In this document: piece after piece, positions 16,406-25,604 of the stretch | Layout of the letters: each line of letters opens with the position of its first letter | Position numbering within the stretch: position 1 is the stretch's first letter | Assembly (NCBI GenBank): GCA_963722965.1 | Contig: CAVROX010000002.1 | Coordinates: forward strand, 62,001-126,000 | Length of the DNA stretch: 64,000 bases | DNA from: DATLSM01 sp963722965 | GTDB lineage: Bacteria > Actinomycetota > Thermoleophilia > Solirubrobacterales > 70-9 | Direction of reading: 5' to 3' | Position numbers and translations under genes: made by a program | The notes under the pieces: model-generated | What the model was told of the DNA's origin: nothing | The model's input: only the letters and a program-made list of their open reading frames with translations | The model's database searches: none

Positions 16406-18775
16406 GTGAGGCGGGCAGCGCGGACCGGTGTGCTGGCGGGAGCCGCCGCTAGCGGCCTGGCTGGGGCGATCGCAGCCGCCGCCTGGCACTGGCTCGCGCG
16501 GCGGCCGCTTCCCAAGCAGGAGGGGAGGATCGAGGTTGCGGGCCTGGCGGGTCCGGTGCGGGTGCGCCGCGACCGCTGGGGAGTTCCCCACATCGATGCC
16601 CAGAGCCTTCCGGACGTCTGGCTGGCGCAGGGCTTCTGCCACGCCCAGGACCGACTCTGGCAGATGGACTTCTACCGTCGCGTGGTCAGCGGCAGGCTGG
16701 CGGAGATGGCCGGCGAGGAGGGATTGCCGGTCGACCGGCTGATGCGCACCCTGGGGATTCGCCGGGTCGCAGAGCAAGAGGTGAGGACGATCGATCCGCA
16801 GTTGCTCGCCCTCTTGGAGCGCTTCTGCGTCGGCGTCAACGCGGCCGCTGCCAGCGCCCGGGCGCTGCCGTTTGAGATGCAGCTCCTGCGGCTTCACTTT
16901 GAGCCCTGGCGCCCAGCCGACATCCTCAGCCTCGGCAAGCTGCTCGCCTTTGGCCTTGCGACCAACTGGGAGCGGGAGCTCCTGCGCGCCGACATGGTGC
17001 GGGCTCTCGGGCCCGAGCTGGCGGCCAGGCTCGACCCCACCTATCCGCCACAGAGCCCGATCGTCCTCGGTGAAGCCTGGTCGGGGGACGGCCTGGCGAT
17101 CGCCGAGCAGATCGACTCCCTGCGCCGCGCGATCGGCTTCTCCGTCGAGGCCGGCGGCTCCAACAACTGGGCGGTCAGCGGCGCTCGCAGCGCGACCGGA
17201 TCGCCGCTGATCGCCGGCGACCCGCATCTACCGCCGAGCATGCCCGGGATCTGGTACCAGGTCGGCCTCAGCCTCGGTGACCGCGTCGTCCGCGGCGCCT
17301 CATTGCCGGGAATGCCGGGCGTCTACATGGGCCAAAACAACGACGTCTGCTGGACCTTCACCAACGTCCTGCCCGACATCCAGGATCTCTTCATCGAGCG
17401 GATCGAGGGCGAGCGCTACCTCTTCGAAGGGCAGTGGCGAGCACTTGAGATCGTGCGTGAGGAGATCGAGGTCAAGGGGCGTGCCGAGCCGGAGCCGCTT
17501 GCGATCCACCTCACCCATCACGGGCCGATCGTCAACCAGGCGCTCGGTGCCGATCAGGCCGAGCCGCTTGCGCTGCGCTGGCTCACCCTCGATGAGCCGA
17601 CCGCCTTTGCGGGAATGTTCGAGCTGCACTCGATTACCTCCGGCCCGGAGCTGGTCGCCAAACTGGAGGGTCACACGGCGCCGGCTTCCAACCTGATTTG
17701 GGCAGACCGCCACGGCTCGATCGGCTACAAGCTGATCGGTCGCCTGCCGCTGCGAAAGGGCGATTGCCCCGATTTGCCCAAGCCCGGCTGGAGCGGGGAC
17801 TTTGAGTGGATCGGGACGATCCCCTACGCGGAGCTACCCGAGACGGTGAACCCCGAGAGCGGGTTGCTGGTCACCGCCAACAACCGGATCGTCGGCGATG
17901 ACTATCCCTACCACATCACCAGCGAGTGGTATGACGGGGTCCGCGCGCGCCGAATCGAGGAGCTGCTGGGGGCGAGGGAGGAGCACGACATCGAGAGCTT
18001 TGAGGCGATCCAGATCGACAACCTCTCGATCCTCGGCCTTGAGGCCGCCCGGCGCCTGGGCCGGCTGCGAGCGCGCGGGCAGCGCGAGTCCAGCGCGATC
18101 GAGCGATTGCGCAGCTGGGACGGCCGGCTTGACGTCGAGACGATCGCCGGCTCCATCTACCAGGCCTTTCTCCTGCGCCTGGCGCGGGAGGTGGCGCGCG
18201 CGGCGATCGGCGACCGCGACCTCTGCGAGCGCTGGCTCGACCGCGCCGACAACGGCTTCATCAGCCACGTCACCTCGCCCTGGCGCTGGCACTCTCACCT
18301 GATGGGGCTCTGGGAGGAGGCGGATGACGAGTTGATCGGGCGGCCCTGGAACGAGCTCGTACTCGAAGCGCTCGCCGGCGCCCTGGATGACCTCTCCGAT
18401 CGCTTCGGCGAGGATCCGGAAGGCTGGCGCTGGGGGCGCGTGCACGAAATGGAGTTCCCCCATCCACTGGGCGAGGCCAACCCGCTGCTGCGCCGCCTGC
18501 TCAACCGTCGCCTGCAGGCCGGCGGGGCTCAGGAGACGGTGAGCCAGATTGCCTATGACCCAAACGACCCCTTCCGGGCCGTCTGGGCGCCGAGCTGGCG
18601 GATGGTCGCCGACCCGACCGCGCCCGAGCGCTCCCGCTGGCAGATGTTCACCGGCCAGTCAGGCCACCCCGCCAGTCCCCACTACGACGACCTGCAGGCC
18701 GACTGGTTGATTGGGAGAACGCAACCGATGAGGGGTGAGGGACCGTGGCGGGAGCTGGATCTGCTTCCCTGTTAG
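16406..18775 (+). CDS. Penicillin acylase family (S45) N-terminal nucleophile hydrolase
   Basis: Exported or membrane-anchored amidase precursor of 789 residues. Residues about 5-30 form a signal/anchor helix (AGAAASGLAGAIAAAAWHWL). The alpha-chain region has VRVRRDRWGVPHIDA and GFCHAQDRLWQMDFYRR. Autoproteolysis is expected before Ser252 in EAGGSNNWAVSGARSA, where Ser becomes the new N-terminal nucleophile; LIAGDPHLPPSMPGIWYQV and NDVCWTFTNVLPDIQDLF follow, as in the family. The asparagine of NNRI (oxyanion hole type) is also present in TANNRIVGDDYPY. Natural substrates of such environmental members include acyl-homoserine lactones and other amides. The GTG start lies nine bases after the metallo-hydrolase gene. 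The frame is intact. Confidence 0.9.
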   Translation: MRRAARTGVLAGAAASGLAGAIAAAAWHWLARRPLPKQEGRIEVAGLAGPVRVRRDRWGVPHIDAQSLPDVWLAQGFCHAQDRLWQMDFYRRVVSGRLAEMAGEEGLPVDRLMRTLGIRRVAEQEVRTIDPQLLALLERFCVGVNAAAASARALPFEMQLLRLHFEPWRPADILSLGKLLAFGLATNWERELLRADMVRALGPELAARLDPTYPPQSPIVLGEAWSGDGLAIAEQIDSLRRAIGFSVEAGGSNNWAVSGARSATGSPLIAGDPHLPPSMPGIWYQVGLSLGDRVVRGASLPGMPGVYMGQNNDVCWTFTNVLPDIQDLFIERIEGERYLFEGQWRALEIVREEIEVKGRAEPEPLAIHLTHHGPIVNQALGADQAEPLALRWLTLDEPTAFAGMFELHSITSGPELVAKLEGHTAPASNLIWADRHGSIGYKLIGRLPLRKGDCPDLPKPGWSGDFEWIGTIPYAELPETVNPESGLLVTANNRIVGDDYPYHITSEWYDGVRARRIEELLGAREEHDIESFEAIQIDNLSILGLEAARRLGRLRARGQRESSAIERLRSWDGRLDVETIAGSIYQAFLLRLAREVARAAIGDRDLCERWLDRADNGFISHVTSPWRWHSHLMGLWEEADDELIGRPWNELVLEALAGALDDLSDRFGEDPEGWRWGRVHEMEFPHPLGEANPLLRRLLNRRLQAGGAQETVSQIAYDPNDPFRAVWAPSWRMVADPTAPERSRWQMFTGQSGHPASPHYDDLQADWLIGRTQPMRGEGPWRELDLLPC

Positions 18776-18778
18776 GGG

Positions 18779-20167
18779 ATGCGCGCCTTCGCCGCTGCAT
18801 TGGGGTTCCTGATCGCCGCCTCGCCCGCCGTCGCCCAGGGTGCGGCCGAGGTTGTCCACTTCCACGGCAACGAGGTCAGGGCGCCGGCCTCCTGGCCGGT
18901 GTACCGGCTCGCCCGCCATCCGGGCATGTGCGTGCGGCTGGACCGCCGCGCGGTCTACCTCGGGACGCCCGCCGCCAACCAGCGCTGCTCGGCAAACGCG
19001 ATCGGCCGGCGACGGGCGATCCTGGTCGATCCCCGGGCGAGGGCCGGCGCTGCTCGTGCATCGGTTGCCGGTGGTGCCGGCGCTCCGGGCGGCTCGGCGC
19101 CCTCAAGCGCCGCCTTCACCGGCCTCGGTTTTGACGCCTGCGCGACGCCCTCCACGCGGACCATGTCCGCCTGGTCTGCCTCTCCCTATCGCTCACTTGG
19201 CGTCTATATCGGCGGGGTCAACCGCGCCTGTGCCCAGCCCAATCTGACGCCTCGCTGGACGGCGACCGAGGTCGCCGCCGGCTGGCACCCGATCCCCCTC
19301 TACGTCGGCCTGCAGGCGCCGACCAGCGGCTGCGGCGGTTGCGCCAAGCTCAGCATCAGCCGCGCGAGCAAAGAGGGCGTCGAAGCGGCCTCCGAAGCCG
19401 CCGAAGACGCCGCCGAAGCGGGGATCGGGCCGGGCAATCCGATCTATTTCGACATGGAGGGCTACGCGCGGACCTCAGACTCCAGCCGGGCGACGCTCAC
19501 CTTCCTCGCCGCCTGGACGGTGCGGCTGCACGCTCTGGGCTACGTCTCGGGCGTCTACAGCAGCAGCGACTCGGGAATCGCCGACCTGGCGGGGGAAATC
19601 GGCAGCGGCTACCAGGAGCCCGACGACATCTGGACCGCGAACTGGAACGGCGAGGCCAACGCGCTTGACCCCTACCTCTCAAGCGCCGATTGGCCCAAGC
19701 ATCAGCGCCTGCACCAGTACCGCGGTGCCCACAACGAGACCTACGGTGGGGTGACGATCAACATCGACAACGACTACGTCGACGGCGCCACCGTCGGCGC
19801 CGCGCTAGCCGGGCCGCACCTCACCCCGCGCCTGCCGCCGCTGAGCGTCTCCGCGGTCACAGCCGCCGGCGGTGCGGTCAGCGTCAGCGTCCGCTGCGGT
19901 TGGCCCGCCGGGGAAACCTGCCCGGGGCAGATCTTGATGCGCTCACACGTCCGGGTGCCCCGCCGCGCGGGTCGCGGGGCGAGGGTCCTGCGCGTCGCCG
20001 TCGCTCGCCGGGCCTTCCGGCTGGGGGGCGGGCGCTCACACACCTACCGGGTCGCGCTCAACTCCCGCGGCCGTCCGCTGCTGCGGGCGAGCGGCCGCCT
20101 CGACGCCCAGCTCGTGGTGGCGATCCCCGGCGCCCGCGCCAGCCGTGCGGTCCAGCTCACGCGTTAG
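18779..20167 (+). CDS. Secreted DUF1906 (glycoside-hydrolase-like) protein
   Basis: Exported protein of 462 residues with a clear signal peptide (MRAFAAALGFLIAASPAVAQ). A DUF1906 TIM-barrel-like domain covers residues about 115-345: GLGFDACATPSTRTMSAW, YRSLGVYIGG, WHPIPLYVGLQAP, GNPIYFDMEGYAR and GYVSGVYSSSDSGI, with a final DNDYVDG. The Asp-Glu pair in YFDMEGY resembles the catalytic acids of GH25-type peptidoglycan hydrolases, to which DUF1906 is related. A beta-rich C-terminal tail follows. It starts three bases after the acylase gene and may be co-transcribed. Confidence 0.8.
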   Translation: MRAFAAALGFLIAASPAVAQGAAEVVHFHGNEVRAPASWPVYRLARHPGMCVRLDRRAVYLGTPAANQRCSANAIGRRRAILVDPRARAGAARASVAGGAGAPGGSAPSSAAFTGLGFDACATPSTRTMSAWSASPYRSLGVYIGGVNRACAQPNLTPRWTATEVAAGWHPIPLYVGLQAPTSGCGGCAKLSISRASKEGVEAASEAAEDAAEAGIGPGNPIYFDMEGYARTSDSSRATLTFLAAWTVRLHALGYVSGVYSSSDSGIADLAGEIGSGYQEPDDIWTANWNGEANALDPYLSSADWPKHQRLHQYRGAHNETYGGVTINIDNDYVDGATVGAALAGPHLTPRLPPLSVSAVTAAGGAVSVSVRCGWPAGETCPGQILMRSHVRVPRRAGRGARVLRVAVARRAFRLGGGRSHTYRVALNSRGRPLLRASGRLDAQLVVAIPGARASRAVQLTR

Positions 20168-20810
20168 GTCCGCGCCACTGCTCATCGGCGCCGGCGAGGG
20201 CGCTGACCGCCTCGACGATTGAGGGCGGGGCCTTGTCGGGGGAGCCGGCGTCAAAGGGGGGCTGGGGGTCGTACTCGATTCCCAGTTGCACCGCCTGGGC
20301 GACCTCCGGTCCCGCCTCTCGGGCGACCAGGTGAAGAGCCATGTCGATCCCGGCCGAGACCCCCGCCGCGGTGAGGTACTTGCCGTCCTCGACGTAGCGG
20401 CCGCCGACCGCCTCGGCGCCGAGCTCGCCGAGCGCCTCGAGGAAGGCCCAGTGGCAGGTCGCCCGGCGGCCCTCCAGCAGGCCGGCGGCGCCGAGAACCA
20501 GCGAGCCGGTGCAGACCGAGGTCGTCCACTTGGTCTGTTCGTCGACCGCGCGCAGCCAGGCGAGGACTGCCTGCTCTGACATCAGCGGGCGGTTACCTAC
20601 CCCGCCGGGGATGAGGAGGACGTCTGGCTCGCTCACCTCCTCAAGGGAGTAGTCGGCGCTGAGGCCAAGCGAGCCGCTGTCGGTTCGAACCTCCCCCTTG
20701 CGGGGCCCGACGAACCGCACCTCCCAACCCGGAACTGAGCGGAGAACCTCGTAGGGGCCGACCGCGTCCAGGGCGGTGAGCCTGTCGAAGATCAGGATCG
20801 CGATCTGCAC
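20157..20810 (-). CDS. DJ-1/PfpI family protein (isonitrile-hydratase-like)
   Basis: Cytosolic protein of about 217 residues with the DJ-1/PfpI glutamine-amidotransferase-like fold: QIAILIFDRLTALDAVGPYE at the start, DVLLIPGGVGNRP, and the nucleophile elbow VCTGSLVLGAAGLLEGRRAT with its Cys, then THW-like CHWAFLEALGE. This is the subgroup with no AraC DNA-binding tail, which includes isonitrile hydratases. Start is GTG at 20808-20810. Its end overlaps the DUF1906 gene by 11 bases in convergent orientation. Confidence 0.82.
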   Translation of the reverse strand: MQIAILIFDRLTALDAVGPYEVLRSVPGWEVRFVGPRKGEVRTDSGSLGLSADYSLEEVSEPDVLLIPGGVGNRPLMSEQAVLAWLRAVDEQTKWTTSVCTGSLVLGAAGLLEGRRATCHWAFLEALGELGAEAVGGRYVEDGKYLTAAGVSAGIDMALHLVAREAGPEVAQAVQLGIEYDPQPPFDAGSPDKAPPSIVEAVSALAGADEQWRGPNA

Positions 20811-20850
20811 GCGGGTGATCCTACTTCCCGCTTCTGAGAGGATCGCAGCG

Positions 20851-21318
20851 ATGAGCCGCCGGGAGCAGATCAAGCTGAGCGAGGCGGAGGTGGCGGAGCT
20901 CCTTGAGGGCGAGCGGATCGCGATCATCTCGAGCCTCGGCCCGCGCGGCTGGCCGCACTCGATGCCGATGTGGTTCGTTCCGCGCGAGGGCGAGGTGTGG
21001 ATCTGGACCTACGCCAAATCTCAGAAGGTACGCAACCTCGAGCGCGACCCGCGGGCCACGGTTCTGGTCCAGAGCGGTCGCGAGTACGGCGAGCTGCGCG
21101 GGGCGATGTTTGAGGCCAAGGCGGAGATCCACCGTGACCTTGAGACCGTGATCGGCTTCGCCGCGGAGCTGACGCTGCGCTACGCCAAGGGTATCTCCGC
21201 GGTGGGGGGAGAGGCGAAGGCGGCGCTTGAAGCACAGGCGCCAAAGCGGGTCGCGATTCACTTCAGGGCGCTGCGCACGATGAGTTGGGATCACCGCAAG
21301 CTGGGCGGAACCTACTGA
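20851..21318 (+). CDS. PPOX-class flavin/F420-dependent split-barrel protein
   Basis: Small (155 residues) pyridoxamine-phosphate-oxidase-like split beta-barrel: LLEGERIAIISSLGPRGWPH, then SMPMWFVPREGEVWIWTYAKS, then KVRNLERDPRATVLVQSG, the common core that binds FMN or F420 in actinobacteria, and a C-terminal RVAIHFRALRTMSWDHRKLGG. The reaction is not predictable; biliverdin, menaquinone or antibiotic reduction are known for relatives. ATG 20851 follows GAGAGGAT. Divergent from the DJ-1-like gene. Confidence 0.8.
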   Translation: MSRREQIKLSEAEVAELLEGERIAIISSLGPRGWPHSMPMWFVPREGEVWIWTYAKSQKVRNLERDPRATVLVQSGREYGELRGAMFEAKAEIHRDLETVIGFAAELTLRYAKGISAVGGEAKAALEAQAPKRVAIHFRALRTMSWDHRKLGGTY

Positions 21319-21340
21319 GGAGCCGCCCAGCGGGGACGGG

Positions 21341-22840
21341 TCAGAGCATCTCGTCGGCGAGCAGGCCCTCGCGGATCTGAAGCTCTTCGGCACCCGGTTC
21401 CTCGGCTTGGCCCCGAGCCGGCGAGCGCAGGACGCCGACCGCAACCGCGATGCCGACCGCGACACAGGCGGCGGCGATCAGGAAGGCAAATCGGTAGCCG
21501 CTGGTGAGGGCGGCGGCAGGCGAGTGGCCGGCGGCGAGCAGTTCGGCGCTGCGCCTGGCCGCGAGGGTGCCGAGCACCGCGACGCCGACCGCGGCGGCCA
21601 TCTGCTGGGAGACGTTGACAAGGCCCGAGGCGAGGCCCGCGTCTGGTTTTGGCACCTCCGACATCGCCAGCGCGATCAGCGGCATGAAGGAGGTGCCGGC
21701 GCCGAGGCCGATCAAGAGGAAGGCCGGGAACAGTTCGGTCCAGTAGTCGGCGTTGATCGGGACGCGGGCGAAGATCAGAAGGCCGGCGAGGGACATCACC
21801 AGGCCCGGGATCAGGGTCCGCTTCGGGCCGAAGCGGTTGAGCAGGCGCGGCGTCACCCCGACCGAGAGGACGCCGATGCTGAGCGTCATCGGCAGGAAGG
21901 CAAGCCCGGTGCGAATCGAGCTGTAGCCGAGGACGTGCTCGAGGTAGAGGGCGCCGAGGAAGAAGGAGGAGAACATCCCGATCACCAGGAAGCCGCGGAC
22001 GAAGTTTGCCCCGCTGAGGCTGCGCGAGCGCAGGACCCGCAGCGGCATGATCGGATTGCGGATCCTCCCCTCATAGGCACCGAAGGCGCCGATCATCGCC
22101 AGCGCGAGGGCGCCAAGGCCCAGCGTCCGCGCCGAGCCCCAGCCGTAGTGGTCGGTCTCGACGATCGTGTAGACGCCGAGCATCATCGCGGCGGTGATCA
22201 GCACCGAGCCCGCCACGTCGACGCCCTGGCGCAGTCCCGCGCCCTCGTTCTCCTCGATCAAGAGCAGGCCGAGCGCGAGTGTGAGGAGTCCGATCGGGAC
22301 GTTGATGAAGAAGATCCAGTGCCAGTTGATCGCGTGGGTGAGGACCCCGCCGGCGAGCAGGCCGATCGAGCCCCCCGCGGAGGCGACAAAGGCAAAGACG
22401 CCGAGCGCTTTTGCCTGCTCGCGTGCTTGCCGGAACTCGGTGACGATAATCGCGATGATCACCGAGGAGGCGACCGCGCCGCCAATGCCCTGGACGAAGC
22501 GCGCGGAGATCAGCAGCGCCTGGCTGTCGGCGATTCCACAGAGTGCTGAGGCGGTGGTGAACAGCGCCAGGCCGCTGAGGAAAACCTTCTTGCGCCCGAC
22601 AAGGTCCCCGAGTCGCCCGGCCAGCAGCAGGAAGCTGCCGAAGGCGATCAGGTAGGCGTTGATCACCCAGGTGAGGTTGGCTTGGGTGAAGTGCAGGTCG
22701 CTCTGGATCGAGGGCAGGGCGACGTTGACGATCGTCGCGTCCAAGACGATCATCAGCTGACCCAGGCAGAGGATCACCAGCGCGATCCAGCGGCGGCGGT
22801 CGTTCGCTGCGTTTTCGATCTCGGTTGCGCTGCCTTGCAC
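21341..22840 (-). CDS. MFS drug exporter, DHA2 (EmrB/QacA) family
   Basis: Proton-driven multidrug efflux protein of about 499 residues with 14 predicted spans. The N-terminus has LCLGQLMIVLDATIVNVALP with the conserved Asp of motif D1, loop motif A is GRLGDLVGRKKVFLSGL, and GGVLTHAINWHWIFFINVPI is the typical fifth-sixth helix signature. GTG 22838-22840 is chosen over longer upstream readings because the hydrophilic lead is then a normal 15-20 residues. No regulator adjoins it; the convergent PPOX gene ends 22 bases away. Confidence 0.85.
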   Translation of the reverse strand: MQGSATEIENAANDRRRWIALVILCLGQLMIVLDATIVNVALPSIQSDLHFTQANLTWVINAYLIAFGSFLLLAGRLGDLVGRKKVFLSGLALFTTASALCGIADSQALLISARFVQGIGGAVASSVIIAIIVTEFRQAREQAKALGVFAFVASAGGSIGLLAGGVLTHAINWHWIFFINVPIGLLTLALGLLLIEENEGAGLRQGVDVAGSVLITAAMMLGVYTIVETDHYGWGSARTLGLGALALAMIGAFGAYEGRIRNPIMPLRVLRSRSLSGANFVRGFLVIGMFSSFFLGALYLEHVLGYSSIRTGLAFLPMTLSIGVLSVGVTPRLLNRFGPKRTLIPGLVMSLAGLLIFARVPINADYWTELFPAFLLIGLGAGTSFMPLIALAMSEVPKPDAGLASGLVNVSQQMAAAVGVAVLGTLAARRSAELLAAGHSPAAALTSGYRFAFLIAAACVAVGIAVAVGVLRSPARGQAEEPGAEELQIREGLLADEML

Positions 22841-22935
22841 GAGCGAGGGTTTTACCGGCTCGGAGCCCTCGGCAGGTTTACTGGGGGTTGTGGGTCTCGG
22901 CCAAGACGCTGAAAATCGACGCGGGAGGATTGAGG

Positions 22936-23460
22936 ATGAGAATCGGACGGCTGATTGCAAGGGTCCTGATCGGCGGCCTGTTCGTCGGCCATGGCGCCCA
23001 GAAGTGGTTTGGCTGGTTCGGCGGCTCTGGCCTTGAGGGCGCCAGCAAGATGATGGAGAGCCTCGGCATGCGGCCGGGACGGCGCAACGCGATCGCCGCC
23101 AGCGCCACCGAGACGATCGGCGGGGCGATGATCGTCGCCGGTGCCCTCACCCCCGCCGCGGCCTCGATGCTGATCGCGACGATGATCACCGCGATCCGCA
23201 CGGTGCATTTCAAAAACGGCCTCTGGGCCTCCAAGGGAGGCTATGAGTTCAACCTGGCGCTGATCGCCGGACTGCTTGTCCTGCTCGACGGTGGCCCCGG
23301 TAGCCCATCGGTGGACGCTCTGCTCGGGGTCGAGGAGACCGGGGCCGGCTGGGCGGCGGGGGCGCTTGCGGCCGGAGTGGCTGGCTCGGCGCTTGCGATC
23401 GCCGCGGGCCGGGGCTATGGCGGAGCGGAGGGCGAGGCAGGGGCGGAGGAGGCCGCCTGA
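22936..23460 (+). CDS. DoxX family membrane protein
   Basis: Membrane protein of 174 residues with four predicted spans. IGRLIARVLIGGLFVGHGAQ followed by KWFGWFGGSGLEG is the DoxX/DoxD signature, and ASATETIGGAMIVAGALTP and NLALIAGLLVLLDGGPGS follow. Family members take part in thiosulfate oxidation or in redox homeostasis with SseA and SodA in mycobacteria; the exact role here is open. A good ribosome-binding site (GAGGATTGAGG) precedes ATG 22936. Confidence 0.85.
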   Translation: MRIGRLIARVLIGGLFVGHGAQKWFGWFGGSGLEGASKMMESLGMRPGRRNAIAASATETIGGAMIVAGALTPAAASMLIATMITAIRTVHFKNGLWASKGGYEFNLALIAGLLVLLDGGPGSPSVDALLGVEETGAGWAAGALAAGVAGSALAIAAGRGYGGAEGEAGAEEAA

Positions 23461-23461
23461 G

Positions 23462-24124
23462 TCAGGCGGAGGAGAGCGAGAAGCAGAGGTGGGGAATTGG
23501 CCCCGAGCCGGCGAGGGCCAGCGCGGCGGCGTAGTCGGGGCCGGCGTCGAGCGCTGAAACTGTGACCCGATCTTGCGGGAGCGGAGCGCCGAGGCCGATG
23601 CCCAGACACTTGACGGTTGCCTCCCGGCGGGCCCATCCCTCATAGAAGGCCGTGATCTGCTCCGCGGGTGCTGCTGCGCGGATCCTGGCCGCTACCGCTG
23701 GGTCCAGGCCGCGATCTGCCAGCGCGATCAGGTCCCGCTCGGCGTCGATCTGCTCGATGTCGACGCCCACCTCCCGCCCCTCCGCCACCGCGATCAGGGC
23801 CAGAGGGCCGGAGTGGCTGAGATTGAAGTGCAGGCTGGCGGCAGGGTCGGCGAGCGCCGGCTTGCCCCGCTCGCTCACCCCCAACTCGACTGCAACGGGA
23901 TCGACATCCAGGTAGCGGGCCAGCACCTCACGCAGCGCCCTGCGCGAGGCCGCCCAGCGATCGCGGCTGGTTGGCTGGCGGATCGCCGCGGCGCGCTCTC
24001 GCTCTGCGGGGGCGAGCGCCTGCAGCGAAGAGGACCTCCAACGGTCAAGCTCTGCCCGCCAGACGTGTACCGCTTGGGAGGAGGCGTCGGGTCGATCGGG
24101 GCCGGGTGGCCAATTCACATTCAT
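23462..24124 (-). CDS. Sfp-type 4'-phosphopantetheinyl transferase
   Basis: Transfers the phosphopantetheine arm of CoA to carrier proteins of fatty-acid, polyketide or nonribosomal synthesis. 220 residues in the Sfp pattern: GKPALADPAASLHFNLSHSG, the magnesium-binding VGVDIEQID, and YEGWARREATVKCLGIGL, equivalent to WxxKEAxxK with Arg in place of the first Lys. The position of Asp and Glu in DIE and the Glu of REA fit the three metal ligands. No polyketide or nonribosomal synthetase is in the window, so the carrier protein is elsewhere. Its end meets the doxX gene one base apart, convergent. Confidence 0.87.
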   Translation of the reverse strand: MNVNWPPGPDRPDASSQAVHVWRAELDRWRSSSLQALAPAERERAAAIRQPTSRDRWAASRRALREVLARYLDVDPVAVELGVSERGKPALADPAASLHFNLSHSGPLALIAVAEGREVGVDIEQIDAERDLIALADRGLDPAVAARIRAAAPAEQITAFYEGWARREATVKCLGIGLGAPLPQDRVTVSALDAGPDYAAALALAGSGPIPHLCFSLSSA

Positions 24125-24183
24125 TTCGGCATTGTCTCGGGCGCCTCGCCCTCACACCGGCGCTCGCTACCGTTGATCACTGC

Positions 24184-25315
24184 ATGAGACGACTCCTCGC
24201 GGCCGCTCTCCTCTTCGCCTGCGCGCTGGCGTTGGTGCCTGCCACCTCGAGTGGGGCAAGGGTGAGCGCGGGCGGAGCGCCGAGTGGCCTGCCTGCGGGC
24301 TTCTTCGGGATCTCACCGCAGACGACGCTCACCCCCGAGGACCTCCGTTACATGAAGGCCGGCGGGATCGAAAGCGTGCGCGTGCCGATGATCTGGTCCT
24401 CGATCCAGCCGACGGCGCGCAGCGAATACAACTGGAGCGGCATGGATGAGGTGATGGAAGCAGCGGCGCGAGCCGGGCTGTACCGTGCTGCCTGCGATCG
24501 AGTCGACCCCGCGATGGCTGGCCCGCAAGACCACGACCTTGCCGATCCAAACCGAGCGCCAGCGGGCGGCGTGGACCGCGTTCCTGCAGGCGGCAGTGAG
24601 GCGCTATGGACCGGGCGGTGAATTCTGGGTCGAACACGCGCACGAAGGAATCGATTACGAACCGGCGATCCCCACACCGACGCCGATCCGCGCCTGGCAG
24701 ATCTGGAACGAGCCCAACTTCTTCTATTCCGCCTACCCGGTAGATCCGGCCCGCTACGCAAAGCTCGTCGAGATCTCCAGCAAGGCGATCAGGGAAGTCG
24801 AACCACCGGCGAAATTGATCCTCGCCGGCCTCTTCGGCAGGCCCACCGTGGGGGGAGCGCGGGGGATGCCGGCCGCCCAGTTCCTCAGTGACCTCTACCG
24901 GGTGCCCGGTCTTGCCGCCGACTTTGACGGAGTCTCCCTTCACCCCTATGCGGTCGACACCCACGTCCTCGAGGAACTGGTCGAAGCCTTCCACCAGGTG
25001 ATCGTTCGCAATTACGATGACGTCCCGATGTACATAACGGAGATGGGGTGGGGATCGACCAACGACTTCAGCCACGACGCCTTCGAGCAGGGGCCCCAGG
25101 GCCAGGTCAGCGAGCTGCGCGGTGCCTATAGGTACCTGATCGCCAATCAGCGGCGCCTCGATCTTCAGCAGGTCGACTGGTTCTCCTGGAAGGACGTCAA
25201 GGGAGCCTGCAACTTCTGCGACTCGGTGGGCCTCTTTCACGAAGGGGTCGGTTTCAGGCCCAAGCCGGCCTGGCGCGCATTCGTCGCCCTCACCGGTGGA
25301 CGATCGCGGCCCTAA
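24184..25315 (+). CDS. Secreted clan-A glycoside-hydrolase-like protein (left paralogue; one frameshift in this sequence)
   Basis: Signal peptide (RRLLAAALLFACALALVPAT) then a TIM-barrel hydrolase-like domain, about 376 residues. Key elements: GFFGISPQTTLTPEDLRYMK, VRVPMIWSSIQP, WQIWNEPNFFYS (acid/base Glu of the NEP motif), DGVSLHPYAV, MYITEMGWGST (nucleophile Glu), WFSWKDV and PKPAWRAFVAL. One extra T at 24481 breaks the frame; removing it gives AGLTVLPAIESTPRWLARK, which matches AGIAVLPTVTDAPSWAVR of the paralogue at 58168. The gene sits at the left edge of the polysaccharide locus and may trim or modify the exported glycan; substrate unknown. Confidence 0.8.
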
Positions 25316-25604
25316 CGACTCGGTTTTGCCGGAGTCAGGGGCGGCTGAAGATGACCACTGGCCCCTTGTCTCGGCAGACCGTAGGCCGAGTTCACCCCCG
25401 AAGGCAACGGTCGGCTGATGCAGTTCGCCACCAGCTACTGACCGCAAATCACAATGTCCTGCTCGGTGGCTCCACAAAGCTGCCCAACATCTCAGCGGAG
25501 GCTACGGCGGGTCCCAGCTTGCGCGGGGGAAGCTGCACAAGAAGGCAGTGGGTGGCGAGTGCGGGTTGAGGATCCAACCGAGTGGAAGTGGCGTCGCAAG
25601 CGAT
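25316..25604. other. Intergenic region between convergent genes
   Basis: I see no gene in these 289 bases. Directly after the hydrolase stop, GACTC and GAGTC (about 25318-25337) can form a short hairpin around GGTTTTGCCG without a U tract, a weak terminator candidate. Base composition is more AT-rich than the left part, marking the edge of the polysaccharide locus. Confidence 0.5.

Noticed and set aside
15530..17227. Antisense frame of 565 codons opposite the metallo-hydrolase and acylase
   Set aside because: Same cause; the plus-strand products have clear catalytic motifs and the antisense one none.
21407..22549. Plus-strand frame of 380 codons opposite the MFS exporter
   Set aside because: Highly charged Asp/Arg/Glu product typical of the reverse of membrane-protein codons.
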